NCBI RefSeq assembly: GCF_000204055.1
Contig: NW_006768767.1
Span: forward strand, 124,001-188,000
DNA length: 64,000 nucleotides
From: Melampsora larici-populina 98AG31
Taxonomy: Eukaryota; Basidiomycota; Pucciniomycetes; Pucciniales; Melampsoraceae
Direction of reading: 5' to 3'
Both the position numbers and the translations under genes were made by a program. Shown piece by piece: positions 34,683 through 46,780 of the stretch. The stretch's first letter is position 1, and each line of letters begins with the position of its first letter. Under the pieces are notes generated by a model. That model did no database searches and was not told the DNA's origin. It saw only the letters and a list, made by a program, of their open reading frames with translations.

Positions 34683-37600
34683 CTAAGTTTTCCTACGCTT
34701 AGACTTCCTTCTAGTACCACTAACCGCCGACTCTGGGCTAATGACTCCCGTTTCGGCAGGGTCAATGGGCACAAGCTCCCAACCCTTCCAACCTTTTTTC
34801 GGAACAACTGTTGCACAACAAACATGTAACAAGCATGTGAGCCACGAGCAACAACTAAAAGAAAATGATTGTGAAAAACTCACCGGGTTTGGTTTCTGTA
34901 ATCCCCTCCGCTAAAGCATCCTGTGCTTTTGAATTGGCCTTGCGACGTGCTTTGGCCTTGGCTGTGATGGGTGGTAAGACCATCAGTATGTCATAAAAAA
35001 GTAACAGGCAAGGTGTCAACACTAACCTTTCTTTATTCGTCGTTGACTGGATGTCGCGCCGGTCTTGCTTTCATCAGCTGTTCCTTCCTCCCCATCCTTG
35101 ATCGCGTCTTTCTTTTTGAGGGCCTTAGTTTGGTTGTTGGTGTTACCTACTTNNNNNNNNNNNNNNNNNNNNNNNNNNNNNNNNNNNNNNNNNNNNNNNN
35201 NNNNNNNNNNNNNNNNNNNNNNNNNNNNNNNNNNNNNNNNNNNNNNNNNNNNNNNNNNNNNNNNNNNNNNNNNTGTTATCGATTTCCTCTTGTGTCATAC
35301 TTTCCATGGCGGCCTCTGGTTTGGCGGATGAGAAAGACCTTGAATGATATGTGATATGTGAAGAATCAATAGCAATAATAAAAGAAAGTTATGACTCACC
35401 AGCTTTCACATCTTGGTCGGCTTCGGATTGGTCTGAAGCAGTTGAATCATCTAGCGCCTTCTCAGCCGCCGTGAGAGCGTCTTCGCCTTTGTTCTTTCGT
35501 GACTTCATAGTTTGAGAGAACGGGATATTGCCATTGATATCAGCATTGGTCTTCATGATCTTTGCATTGGCAGCCTCGATAATCACGGCTTCGTCAGTCG
35601 TAGGTTCTCGGGAGTACATTGCCCAGCTTGTACTCGCCATAGCTCCACCAATACTTTCCAGGTCCCGACTGCTCAATGTTGCAATACCTGCATTCTGCAA
35701 ATCGTTGTGGTGCCATACCCCGGTAAGGCCTCCAACCGTACGTACCACTTGACACCAAAAGTGTCCACCTGCCCAAAAACCTCGTGCACGCATGAAGTAA
35801 TCAATACCAAACAAAGTTAATTTGTAAGGCAAGTTACACTCGGCCTGCATCCTCACCATTTCGGGTCTCTTTGAGTCTGATATCAAGAATCTCGAAAGCT
35901 CGAGATGCACGTAGAGGTGAGGTGGAGGAGGGTTAGGTTCGAAAGACAGCTGGTTTCTCTCCACAAATGGAGGTGAGCCCTCGTCCAATTTCTTGCAGGC
36001 TTGACAGTGTCGGTTAGAAACTCCGCGGATTCCAGCTGGAGAGGTCCATTGAGCGATCAAATCGGATGTATGGGCATAAGTCAATTGCCCTTGAAAGTCT
36101 TGAGGACAGAGGTTGATAGTATTCGTGGGAATTGTTTCGTTAATGCGATGGGAAGAATCGCGAGAGCAAACCAGTTTGCGGAGACGGTGGAGACGGAATA
36201 AAGACCTCGCGGGAGCTGGAACAGACTTGCTGTTATCTCTTGCGTCGAAAATCAACTCGAAGAAGGTGTCAGCAGAGGCAAATTGGTCGGTGGGGAAACT
36301 GTCTGAAATGGCTTGAGCGGCGGCGTGGATTGTGTTCTGTCCTAAAGATAAGATGCTCCTAATGTTACCTTTCTGTGACATCTCCCAAGTGGCGCGCGAG
36401 GACAGAACCTTCATGACCTTCGTATAGATGTGATTGGTCTTGCCTTTGGAGGCGTGGAACCATAGAGGAGTGCAGAGTGCATGCAAGCACTCTGCAATCG
36501 AATCGAGCCAGCAGCGGTTACGGCGGCCAGCGGTGGTCGACGCAAAGAAGCCCTGGAAGGTGGTGACGGGGTTTCGATCGATATTGATTGCACCAACGGG
36601 TCTACCGAGCTTTTTGGATTTGGAACCTAGAAGAGCGTCGGTGGTGTCGGGAGCGCGGCCGTCGTTGCGCTTGTCCTTGCGATTTCGGTTCTTTTTGGAC
36701 CATCCCAAGGTCTCCGCGACTTTCTCGTAGTTTTTGTTGCAACCGTATTCGATGGACACACCTCGAAGTAGATCGGCGTGGTCCCTTTGAAGGCTGGAGA
36801 CTAGAGCATAGAGCTGCACCAAGCCCACCTGGACGGTACAATTACCTTCCCTGAAAAGAAGTTATAGCGGATTGAGATGAGAAAGAGAAATAGAAATGTA
36901 ATGAGATTGAGATAACGTACGAAATCATGTAATACACGCGGTGCATTGACTCTTGAGCATTGGTTGTTTCAGGAAGGTCGTCACACAGTCCGTCATCGTC
37001 AATCTGCTTCTGCCTCGACCGGAAAAGCATGGCCTCGGTATCTGAAGCTTGCCACCAATCAAGCCAACGCTTGGCTTTGGGGAATAGGCGTCTCAAGGTA
37101 GCGATATTCTCCTCGTACGTGGCCTTGCCGGCCTCGTCCTTGACCAAGAGAGCCTCCGTAAGCCTTTGGAACTCGCCCTGCAAAATGATAAATTAGTACA
37201 ATGTTGGTTTTATTTTATGATTGAAGTTCAAAGAGTTAGGCTAAATGTAAAACTTACTTGCTGGTGCCTAGGGATGACATTGAGATTACGCCGTATCCGT
37301 GTGACTGAAGCACGGAAGTGTTCTTGACAACCACGAAGTTTGCCTAACGCTTGGGCCCTATCGGTTACATCAAAAACGTCCATGTAAGCTCTTATGAAAC
37401 CGTTTTTCTGTGCAGCAGAAAAATCCACGACTTGTCTGACAAGTATGTCTCGTTCAGCGGGTAACAGTTGGGCGTCCTTGATTTGCTTCATCAGCGCCTG
37501 GAAATGAGCCACGTAGTGCTCTTCCGAGAGACCGTATAGCCAGGTGAGCTGAATCGGAATCCACCGGTGAATGACAGATTGGTACATAGAAGTCGTCATG

Positions 37601-39136
37601 AGGTAGCCATTAGCGAAAAATTTGTAGGTCACGTCGGATAAAAGTCCCCCGCTGTAGACGCCACCATCTTCCTCTCGTGCTAGGAATTGCTCGGCCATCC
37701 ACGGGGTTTGAAAGGTCATATGGGTATTCTCAGGCAAGAAAGATGAGGAAATCATCCTCAAGCCAAGTCTTGAGGGGAAAAGAGGGTAAATATGTTAGCA
37801 ATTAAACATTATAAATGATGCAGAGAAGAATATACAATGGAATATGTGACTTACTTGGCCCAGTGGATCATGTCCAAGATAAAACTGTCGCCTGAGCCGG
37901 GAATTTTTTTCTCTGGAATGACACCTGCGTCCACCAATAGCTTGCGACGGTAGTAGCCGGTCCGATGCAAATTTCCAAAAGCCGGATGGATAGCGGAAGC
38001 TGTCTTGATTTCTTGCTTTCCTGCTGGAGCCCGACCGACCTGGGATTGAGACAGTCACAAAGTCTAATGAGCAATCAGACATGGAAAAGATAGAGTCTAA
38101 AAGAAATGAAATGGATAGTCTAAAAGAAATGGAAAAGAAACAGTGGTGATGAAATTTGTACCTTGTGTTGCAACGGCCCGACAGAAGGGTTGTTGACAAC
38201 CCTTTCGCCAAACTTGCTGATGGATAACTTATCAGGCTTGCCACGACGTGGCCATGGATGAACGTGGAAACCAGCGTGTCTGATGATACCCCAACCGGTT
38301 GGGAGGTGCTCATCCAGCCGACATATCGTGTCTTCACATGGGATGTGACGCAGGTACTCAGAGCATAGAGCCGCCGGGCATTTGATAGGCCTAACGGATG
38401 ATAAGGAAAGAAAGATAGAATAAAGATATTAAAATGAGAAAGTAGATATGGATAAAATGGGGAAGGGAATATAAAGTCAGATCTTGCAATCAATCGAGGA
38501 TATTATTGGATGAGTAGATGCTCACGTGTCTTTCATTTCAGCTATTTTTCCGCGGGCAGTAGGTGGTGAGCCAAGGTAATCACATTCCGCATTGGAACAG
38601 ATAACCACACCAAGACAAGCAAACCGGACGGTTCGCCAGTCAGGTCGTTTTTCCTGAAACCCACCACCGGAAGTTTTGTAAGTGAAAGCAAAGGTGCCCC
38701 AGTTGGTGAGCGTCTGGCCCGGATGCCTAACAAAGACCGTCTTGCCGTTGGGGAGCTTTGGGTACCCTTCGTCGTCTAGAGTCGTGTTATGATCTATGAA
38801 GGTTTCAAAGGATGCTCGGTCGAGTGGAAGGCCAAAGGTCTTCTTGCCCTTCTTCTTGGCAACTACCTTCGACTTTTCTTGGACTGGGAGCTGAGCGGAT
38901 CCACTGTGGTCTTCCTCGCGAGGATTGTGATCATCCTCGTCGAGTTCGTCGTCGTTGTTGTCCAGAATCTCAGAACGTGACTCGTCCGGGAAGTGGCTGA
39001 AGTCCCGTAGTTGCTCATCTGTGTCGTAGCCGACAGAGTAGGCGACAGATCCAGCGTCAGAGCCATCGTCAGCGTAGTCGTCGTATTCATGGACTGATCC
39101 GTTGGATTCGTGATCGGACATATCGCTGTGAGTCAT
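34683..39136 (-). CDS. MULE transposase with GCM/WRKY-like zinc region and C-terminal USP-like protease domain
   Basis: Exons in order: 39136-38526, 38390-38162, 38039-37855, 37768-37258, 37177-36921, 36850-35400, 35315 into the gap, then about 35122-35027, 34947-34889 and 34809-34683; all phases fit up to the gap. The N-terminus is acidic, then a basic KKKGKK. Cys and His residues in CSNAECDY, KCPAALC, IPCEDTIC and HAGFHVHPW suggest the zinc region. SDVTYKFFANGYLMTTSMY and IPIQLTWLYGLSEEHYVAHF fit a MULE-type DDE core. After it, CWLDSIAECLHALCTPLW and GHFWCQVV...WHHND match the Cys and His boxes of ubiquitin-specific peptidases. The tail is Lys/Arg-rich (TRRKSKRRKT). It probably acts in the nucleus. 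Part of the sequence is hidden by N bases. Confidence 0.8.
35153..35273. other. Assembly gap, 121 N
   Basis: Unsequenced bases inside the transposase gene, in the part coding for the region after the protease-like domain. The true gap size is unknown. Confidence 0.99.
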
Positions 39137-40082
39137 CTTGGAGGGCCTAAAATGTGAAAGCGATAGTGACGAGGAGATAAATCAAAAGAGTGGGAAAGAT
39201 GATAAGTGACGGAGTAAAGGAAGCTTTGGATAAAGGAAGCTTTGAAAGGTTGATTAAATGGGGAACGAACGAAAGACTAGTATTGAGAATTGATGGAGAT
39301 GCTTTATAAAGGAGAAAGCTGTTGTTTTTGTTGGTGGTCGGGATGGGTCTTGATGGTGGATTTTGATGGTAAGAATCGAATTCAAAGATTCAAAAAAAAA
39401 CACGGCTTAGAGGAGGAAAAAAAATTCGTCGGGGTATGAACGACGGTCGAAGACTAGAGCTTTATTTGTCTTTTTCCGAATCCATTGCCTTTTTGCCGAT
39501 GGTTCGCTATCATTTTTTTGACATCGTCCAAAGCGATTCTCCTTTGGGAAGAGGCTTGGATCACTAAATGGATGTTGTGATGAGTTGAAATGCCTTGTCC
39601 ACGTCCAATAGGATTCCCTTTTGGGAAGAGGCTTGGTTCGATATGTGGTTGCCTAGTATGCCAACATCCATCCTCGCGAGGATGGGTAAGGGTACCCATG
39701 ATGAGCCCGGGACCACGTCCATATTCGTCATGGTTGTGAAGGAACGACAGAGGAAATGTTCGCCGTAATTTTCGATATGGGAGGAAATGTTCACCGTAAT
39801 TTGTTCGCCGTAATTTTCGATGTTGGCCGCTTCGAGACGAATTTCGCGAAACAGGTTTTGCAGATGAAACTTAGTCTGTTCGACTTGTCTCGCAAAAATA
39901 TATACTGAGCCAGCTTTATGGCTTTTTGCAGTCGAGTTTTTTGGCGGTGATTAATGCTCGTCAAAGATGATACGGAAATTTCAACATTAGAATACTGGAG
40001 ATGTATTTTTGCGTACATTCGTTTGCGGTGTTTTTGTTTACATACGTTCGGAATTTGAAAAATCGCTGTAAATTTCAACATT

Positions 40083-40169
40083 GGCCCGGGAAAAATGTAT
40101 TTTTACAGAGACTCATGTTTTACAGACATTAATGTCTGTAAAGGGTAGTCTGTAAAATTCATCGATCCC
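40083..40169. repeat. Right TIR of the MULE
   Basis: Read from the end inward it follows the left TIR over about 80 bp with substitutions and small indels, including the TTTACAGACATTAATGTCTG palindrome and a CCCGGG word. Confidence 0.8.
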
Positions 40170-41173
40170 ATGACAAATGCTGAAGTTTGAAATTTGACAA
40201 TAGCGGAATCAAGTCTAATAGAAAAGTTTCTGTTCCACCTATGTCTTCATCCTGTTCTTCGTGGCAATAATAAAAAGACAGGCAAGAAAGGTTGGGGCAC
40301 TGAAGTATCAAGTCTTTCGCATTCTTCGGTGAAATCCAGTTGCAGTGAAAGTTGGGATCAGTGATGAGATTATCGTAGAAGGGATCATACACAGGGTCGC
40401 CATGAGGTTTGCTGCAGTTTTTGGAGAGACAGAGTCTTAGAGATCGGACATGGGAGCCTCTTCTGAGAAGGATATCTTTAGTCCATAGATCTATTGGTGC
40501 TGGAAGAGCAGTGGGAAAACTTAATTTCTGAAAATTATAATGAGTGACAGATCATGATTAGAAGTGTTTCCTTGTTTCACGAGTTGATATGGAGGTGACT
40601 CACTCGCCATAGCCACGGTTCACAACGGTTGTATATTTCACGCGAAGTAAGTGAAAAGGCTTGGATGCTGTTCAATATTGGTGAGTTTTGGTGCAAATAG
40701 GTCGTGTATGGCTTCCTGTCACCCGGACCTGTGATTATCACCTTGGCTAGGTGCTTTTTCATGTAATTTTGCCCATCTTCGAGGCCTGCCATGCAATTGA
40801 GCTGTTCAAGTACCTTGTGGAAGACCTCGATAGGTAGATCCAAAAGGCCCATTGGACGAGATTTATGTTCTAATTCCACATTTTGGATAACTTCTGTCAA
40901 CACATCAAATGAGATTTCATTTTCTTGGCCAACGCGAGATTCGGGTAAGTCATTGACCGATGAGGAAGTCACATCTGGGCTTTCTGATAGACCGAGTTGA
41001 AGAAAGATATCAAGGATCGATTCTTTTGACCAAGTAAATCCTTTAGAATCAAGTTCATCAAATCGTTTTTGAATAAATTTGACATGCTGGTCCTCTGGCG
41101 TAGTCTTCTCATTACATTTCGAGATAATCTCGTGCCAAAGTGAAAGCTGAGCCTTGCAACAGGAGGATGCCAT
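40170..41173 (-). pseudogene. 5' half of the transposon-split F-box/leucine-rich gene
   Basis: Exon 1 (41173-40604, 190 codons, ATG start) and exon 2 (40527-40170) join in phase 0. Residues around 107-125 (MGLLDLPIEVFHKVLEQL) form an F-box-like helix pair; later text is leucine-rich (LILQCPNLSCLSFYYC). Exon 2 runs through LSNFKLQHLS into the target duplication and then hits a TGA four codons on, inside the transposon. The host frame resumes at 32652. As it stands the gene can only give a truncated protein of roughly 310 residues that keeps the F-box but loses most leucine-rich repeats. Confidence 0.85.
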
Positions 41174-41609
41174 CTTGTCCTAGTGTTTTCAGGTGCTGGT
41201 CACTTGTATCCTCAAGAGACTCGGCTTAGGGAGAGAGCTGAGAAGCGACAAATTAGGAGTAAATATTGTCCTTTGAAGATTGATGCTTCCAAAAGTTTGA
41301 TATCGAGAAAGTTCAATCGAGACGAGCTTATCACGTTGATTTTGTGATGTGCAGGCGCAGGCCAAGGGTGTTTGCCGGACCCTAAACAACAGGCTAAGGG
41401 ACGAGAAATGCTGAGAATACCACGAAGTCAGTATCGATAGGGTCGATTATAAAGATGAAGATGGAAGTGAACTTGAGAAACAAGAGTACATGCCGGTACA
41501 CCGACAAGATTTATGTAGGCCCGATAGTTGGCTGTGAGGCTATTGACCTGATACCTGTCGACGCTCCTTGAAGGAGTCCAAGTGTTGCGCGAATCTCCAA
41601 GATTTGGCA
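41174..41609. other. Upstream region of the F-box gene
   Basis: No gene seen. A promoter for the minus-strand F-box gene is expected here; no clear TATA box is visible. Confidence 0.4.
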
Positions 41610-44600
41610 AATTTCATCATGTTTGTAACTTTGTAATAAAAAAATCAGTTTCCTCTTCGTGTATATCTGGAGAAAGCTCAAACAATGGATTTCATCGGAA
41701 ATCAGAGAGCTTAGATATAATTAAATGGAGATGGATAATTTGCTGTTATGAAAGCTTTTATGGATCAGAAAAATTTCTAGTCATGATGATCTCTCAACAT
41801 TACAAAATGATGAACACCAAAGTAGAGAATTATACAAGCATGGAACCCAAATTGACAAAAAAAAATCATTATGTCCCGTGAAGATTTTCAATTTCTCTTG
41901 TGGTATGAAGCAAAGTCGACAATGTATCTTTTTCTGGAAAAAATAGCTTTTCCTGAGATCATTGATTGACAGGAAGATTTGTCTTTGAAGGTGAAGGTTA
42001 AGAGTGACCGTGAAGGGACCATGAATGGAATTTTAATTTTTGTTAGCAAACTTGTCATTTTGAGTCATTTAAGCGGTCAAAAACTGCTACACTAAGCAAA
42101 ACTCTCAAATATTAGCCAAGCTGCCTTCAAGGTGGTCACACTCGCAGGCTGAGGGGATGTATCGGTTCTTATCTTTCTCTCGCCGACTCGTATTTTTATC
42201 TTCAAGATCATTCCATCCAATCAAAATAATCGAACACCTGTCATTTGAAGCTGAAACTAGATGTCGTGTTGTCTGACCAAAGACTGAAAGCCCAAGGGAT
42301 GATTGTATCACATCGAACGAAATATCAACAGCTCCTGCGTACAAGCTTTCCATCAAGCCGAAAACTGATCGTGCTTGGTTCCAAGCATTAACTGCCTTAA
42401 GGGCAGATGATTTTGTTTAACAAAAGATGTCGGGCGGCGATTCGTGAGCCGACTTTGACATCTTCCTGAATCCTGCTAGAATGTATGTTTGGGGGCATAG
42501 ATATCGGATTGAGAGGCTAGCTACACCGCCAAAACATTGCTGTCACGCTTCGTTTTGGCAGCAGCAAGCACAAGCAATTTGTACAATGGAATCCATCAAA
42601 GATATGAAATGTCAGTTCGCTTGATCAACTTGAAGCTGAAAATCAGACCATGATCTCGAGACTTGAATTCGAGAATGAACTTCGAGACTCAGTTCCCGAA
42701 CCGATCGTTGCATAATGAATCCATCGAGAAGATATGACTTCTGGTCATCATATACTTTGATGCTCCCCGTTGTACGCGGAACTTGATGAGACTGTAACTG
42801 TCAGTTTTGAAAGTCTACAGTATCGGTCCACTAAATCAAAACCTGGCCTGGAAAGCTAAATTCGGGAATGAGGTTCGATCCAGAATTCCTCAACCGATTG
42901 GTGTCTTGAGAGGCTATCGACAAGATAACCCTTCTGGTGACCATGAACTTTGTCAGGTGCTTGAAGGTTGGAACAGTGCTTCATGAGACTGTAGCTGCCG
43001 ATTACAAAAGGTCTATTGTATCAAAACACTCAACCAGAGCACGGCTTCAAGACCTAAATCATAATGTGAGCATGGATTCCAGCTCCTACAATCAAATATT
43101 TTATTGAGAGGACAGTGAGAAGTTTAGACTCCCGGCCATCGTTCATTTTGTAAGATGCTCCGAGGTGTACGCAACACAATGACATCGACTAGTAATAGTA
43201 TAGATGTCAATTGTAAAAGGTCGATCACAGCGATCCATTCAATATGTGGAGTATCTGTGACATCTGGATCATCCGGATTAGATCAAAACTGTCTTGATCT
43301 TACATCTCTGCGGGAAAGATGAAACAAATGAAAGAAAAGCTCTAAAGAGAGGTTGACAAATGGCTTGTGAAGTCTTCTTGAGAATATCAAAAATGGACAC
43401 TCTTTGCTACGTTTGCTAGAGCTCTTATGAAACCTTCAGTCAAAGAATACATTGAGCAACGAAAAATTGCAGCTGAGAATTGTTGATATGAATTATAAGG
43501 CTCGCTTCCAAATAAAAATCGCAACCGAATCATGAAGTAAAGTGGTAAGAGCAGAGGTCGCGTACGTTCTTTTGATGATATGTTGTTAGTCGTGGAAGGC
43601 AGGAAAAATTGAAGGACTGACGGACCGGTTATGTTGTATCATTGTCAGTAGGAATTGATAAAACCAAATCTATTCACTCATATTATTGTGAATTTGGAAG
43701 TGATCAGCACCCAATACGTGGGCAAGCTAAGGAAAGCTGACCGTCACGCTCACCAAATGTGTATGAATCCATGTATGGAAACTCTGGGGCGGTGGACACA
43801 CCTCAAGGTAGACATTTTCGGGGACATTGAGTGAAGTTGTAGGGTGATGGGCATGCATTTCCCTACAATAAAAGAATGTAATCGGCGATGCGGCGAGAAT
43901 AATAAATTCCTTACAGCTTCTGATTTATTATTTCGAGTACAAAGGGTAAAATAATGTATTAGCATTATCGTAAATGTTCAGTCGACATTAAAAATGCGAC
44001 CAAGGTGATGCTGATCCTAGTCATTATTTAGTCGTAGTCATTGTATTCTTTACTCAGAGATCTCTTCACAACACACCACACCAATTCCGAACTCCACCTT
44101 CAATTCCTTCCGCCTCACTTCAACTCTCATCCCTTCATCCTTCCTATAACCTTCTGCTTCACTCGAATCTCTCGTCTCTCTCACAATGCGTCCCCATTCC
44201 CTCGATCTCAAGAGTTGTAGAGTCAAGAAAGTGTTCACCAACAATGTAAACAATGACAATTCAGTGAGCACTGGTTTCTTTCGCTCCCTATTTGAACACC
44301 TCTAATCCTTTCATCGTTTCCATTTTCACTTGCTGACTCTTATTTTTTTTACCTTTCAAGGGCGCCGCTTCCGGTAGCAAGCAAAGCCCCTTGGAATTAG
44401 AATTTGGTGGTCTCTCCCCAGCTAGACTATCCATCTTTAACCTTGAGGAACCTTTCACATCCCCGACTCTCGAACGCCCCCTTCGTATCAGAAGAAGATC
44501 CACATCTTCAAGCGTTCTTTCCGGCGCATCTGGTGACAATCCTATGGTATGTACTGTTAACCCATTCACTTATCTGGATCAATCTTCTTTTCTCTTGTTG

Positions 44601-45340
44601 ACATATCCTTTTCCAATCTTCTCTTTCTCTTCCTTTACATCTTCCCACTCTGAATTTTTCAAGACTTCCAACCCCTCTCACATTGCACCAAGACCTCGTT
44701 TCATCTACTCGGGCCCACCTTTGCTCATGAACCCCGATGGTAGTGTCAAATCCCCTCATCGAACACCAAACCTTATCATCAAGAGCACTATCAAGAAAGT
44801 TTGCCCCCGCAAAACTTTCTTGAAACCATTGGTATGTGTTCCCAAATTCCAATTATCAATCTTCTTTCATTCGATTATCAATCTTCTTGCGTTAGTTACT
44901 TATTTCTCTTGTACCACTTTTCCCTTTTGATTTATATCACAGAGCGAACTGTTATCTGCGCAGCGCTACAGAGTACTCTACACCATTGTTGAGGACCGAG
45001 AGGAAGAATGAAGGGACGAATCTAAAGGCAAGAGAAGGTTTGGGCGCAAGGTAAGATATTGGTATACTTTATTTTTTCTGAAATCGTTTCCAATCATTTT
45101 GAAAGGAAAGAGACTGACTATATCTTTTCTGAACTTCCTCTCGGCCTATCCATTCAACCCATAGTGCTCACTCTTCTGCGTATGCCGAATCTTTTGATTG
45201 ATCCTTTATGTGACGGAATACTTGATGAACATGTTATGTATTGGTTGTTTCATATCTATTAAAATTAGGAGTTGGAATTGGAATTAGGATTGGGATTTAT
45301 TAAGATCAGGAATTGGAATTGGAATTTATTTCACTGTCAT
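41610..45340. repeat. Segmental duplication, copy B
   Basis: Closely follows copy A (20.15-23.7 kb) over its full length, with indels such as an extra stretch near 43.5-43.66 kb. Downstream of the gene the similarity stops earlier than between A and C. Confidence 0.85.
44186..45011 (+). CDS. Duplicated unknown protein, copy B (166 aa)
   Basis: Exons 44186-44263, 44361-44546, 44664-44831 and 44943-45011 have exactly the lengths of copy A, and the frame is intact from MRPHSLDLKSCRVKKVF to EDREEE. Amino-acid differences from A include KQ for ER in exon 2 and FLKPL for SLKPL at the end of exon 3. Introns are nearly as similar as exons, so the duplication is fairly recent. The 117-nt second intron is again free of stops. 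Function unknown. Confidence 0.7.
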
Positions 45341-46780
45341 TGTGTTGAGATTATTGCTCACATTCTGAGGATGGTCACAAAATTCCCTATCTCATCTTGC
45401 GGAACTTGTGCTATGATGTTGCTGTCCACTTACAGACCTAATCTTACAATTTCCTTTCTGAAATTGGAGATGTTTCTTGAGAATTTTGGCTTCCAAAGTT
45501 GACTTCAGGGAGGGTTTCAACCCATTTTGTTTCATCTTCCCATATCAAAAAGTTACATATGCTGCGGTGTCTTTATACATATCAATGTGGCTTCCAGTGT
45601 CACATCCAAGTATTGTGCCAACTTTGTGTTGTTCAGAGTACGTGGCTCTCTCCTTATATGGTGTCAATGTCATGGCCCTCGAAGTTTTTGCTTCAAAGAC
45701 CTTTGTCACAGTGGGAGTGATTTTAAGTAACTCTACAAAGATCAAAAGTTTACCTCTAGCGTTTTTGGTGCTACACTCCTTGATAATCACAGAAAGAGAC
45801 AATTCGGACCAAAGGCAAGCTATTCACTTTGCCCGTAGAGGCTATACCTCTTGGAGCCTCCAATGCCTGGGGCAGCCCAGGCAGGCACTGTGATTGGTCT
45901 ACTTAAACACCGTGAAGTATTCACTCTTCTGAATATACGGAACCTCTTTTTGACCGGTTTGTGTGGCATTTTTTTTCCAATTAAATTTAGGAATTGGGAT
46001 TTGTATATTTCTTAAATGTGTTGAGATTGTTACTCATCCAAGGAGTGTGATGATAACCTAACTTTTTTTGGAGCGTAGAATCCGTCTTGAGGAGGTATGA
46101 ATTCTCCGTCATCATATCCTGGCTATCTCTCATCAACACTTGTCCCTGTGGGTAGCTAGACGATTCTACAAAGTGATACTGATTCTCTTCAAGATTGATT
46201 AAGATCTTTACTATTTGGTTCTAGGTAATCAGATTGTCTGTATGAGTTGATTATTATGTATGTACATATACTCTCGTTGAATCCTATCAAATCCTATCAA
46301 AATTTTTCTCTTGTTTTTGCACGGGTAGACATTTGCCGTGTCGTCAAATAAATATTCACTACATACCATGAAATAAACGATAATGACTTCAATGTTGACC
46401 CTTGTCTTCGAGTCTATGGGATCATGGATACTAACACCCTATGATTGTTTTCGAACTTAAGATGCCCATTGTACTGGAGATGACATGTGCCAACAGCAAG
46501 GTAGCAAGGTGGTATGGGATGGTACAGTGGTCTTTCTTCCACTTTTTGTACACCAAATCGCTTTTCTGGCAAGATCGAAAATTGTAAGGCTCAAATTTTC
46601 GGCAAGCTATCCCTGTCGCAAGTCTTTGTAAGTTCAAGCGATGTTTTGTGGAGATATTCATTCCAACAACATCGGGTTTCTTGAATTGCATCTGTACCTT
46701 GAAGAGCCTTGAAGTTGAACTTGTCGCCCGTCCTAATTTGTCACGGTTCCTTCAATTGAACTAAAATGTGTATTGTGTTG
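45341..46780 (-). other. Decayed coding-like sequence
   Basis: Minus-strand open pieces at 45545-45802 (KECSTKNARGKLLIFVELLK) and 46431-46691 (KSDLVYKKWKKDHCTIPYHL) read like protein but have no start, splice structure or recognised domain. They probably are remains of a neighbouring gene carried with the duplications. Confidence 0.35.

Larger units (their letters stand above)
32653..40169. mobile_element. Mutator-like element (MULE), 7.5 kb, with two genes
   Basis: Bounded by a perfect 10-bp target duplication and by terminal inverted repeats starting GGGCCCGAGATTTTTACAGA (left) and GGGATCGATGAATTTTACAG (right, read inward). It contains a minus-strand transposase gene and a plus-strand zinc-knuckle gene that face each other. 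It sits in frame-interrupting position inside an F-box gene. Identical duplications and open host halves point to a recent insertion. The assembly gap at 35153-35273 lies within it. Confidence 0.88.
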
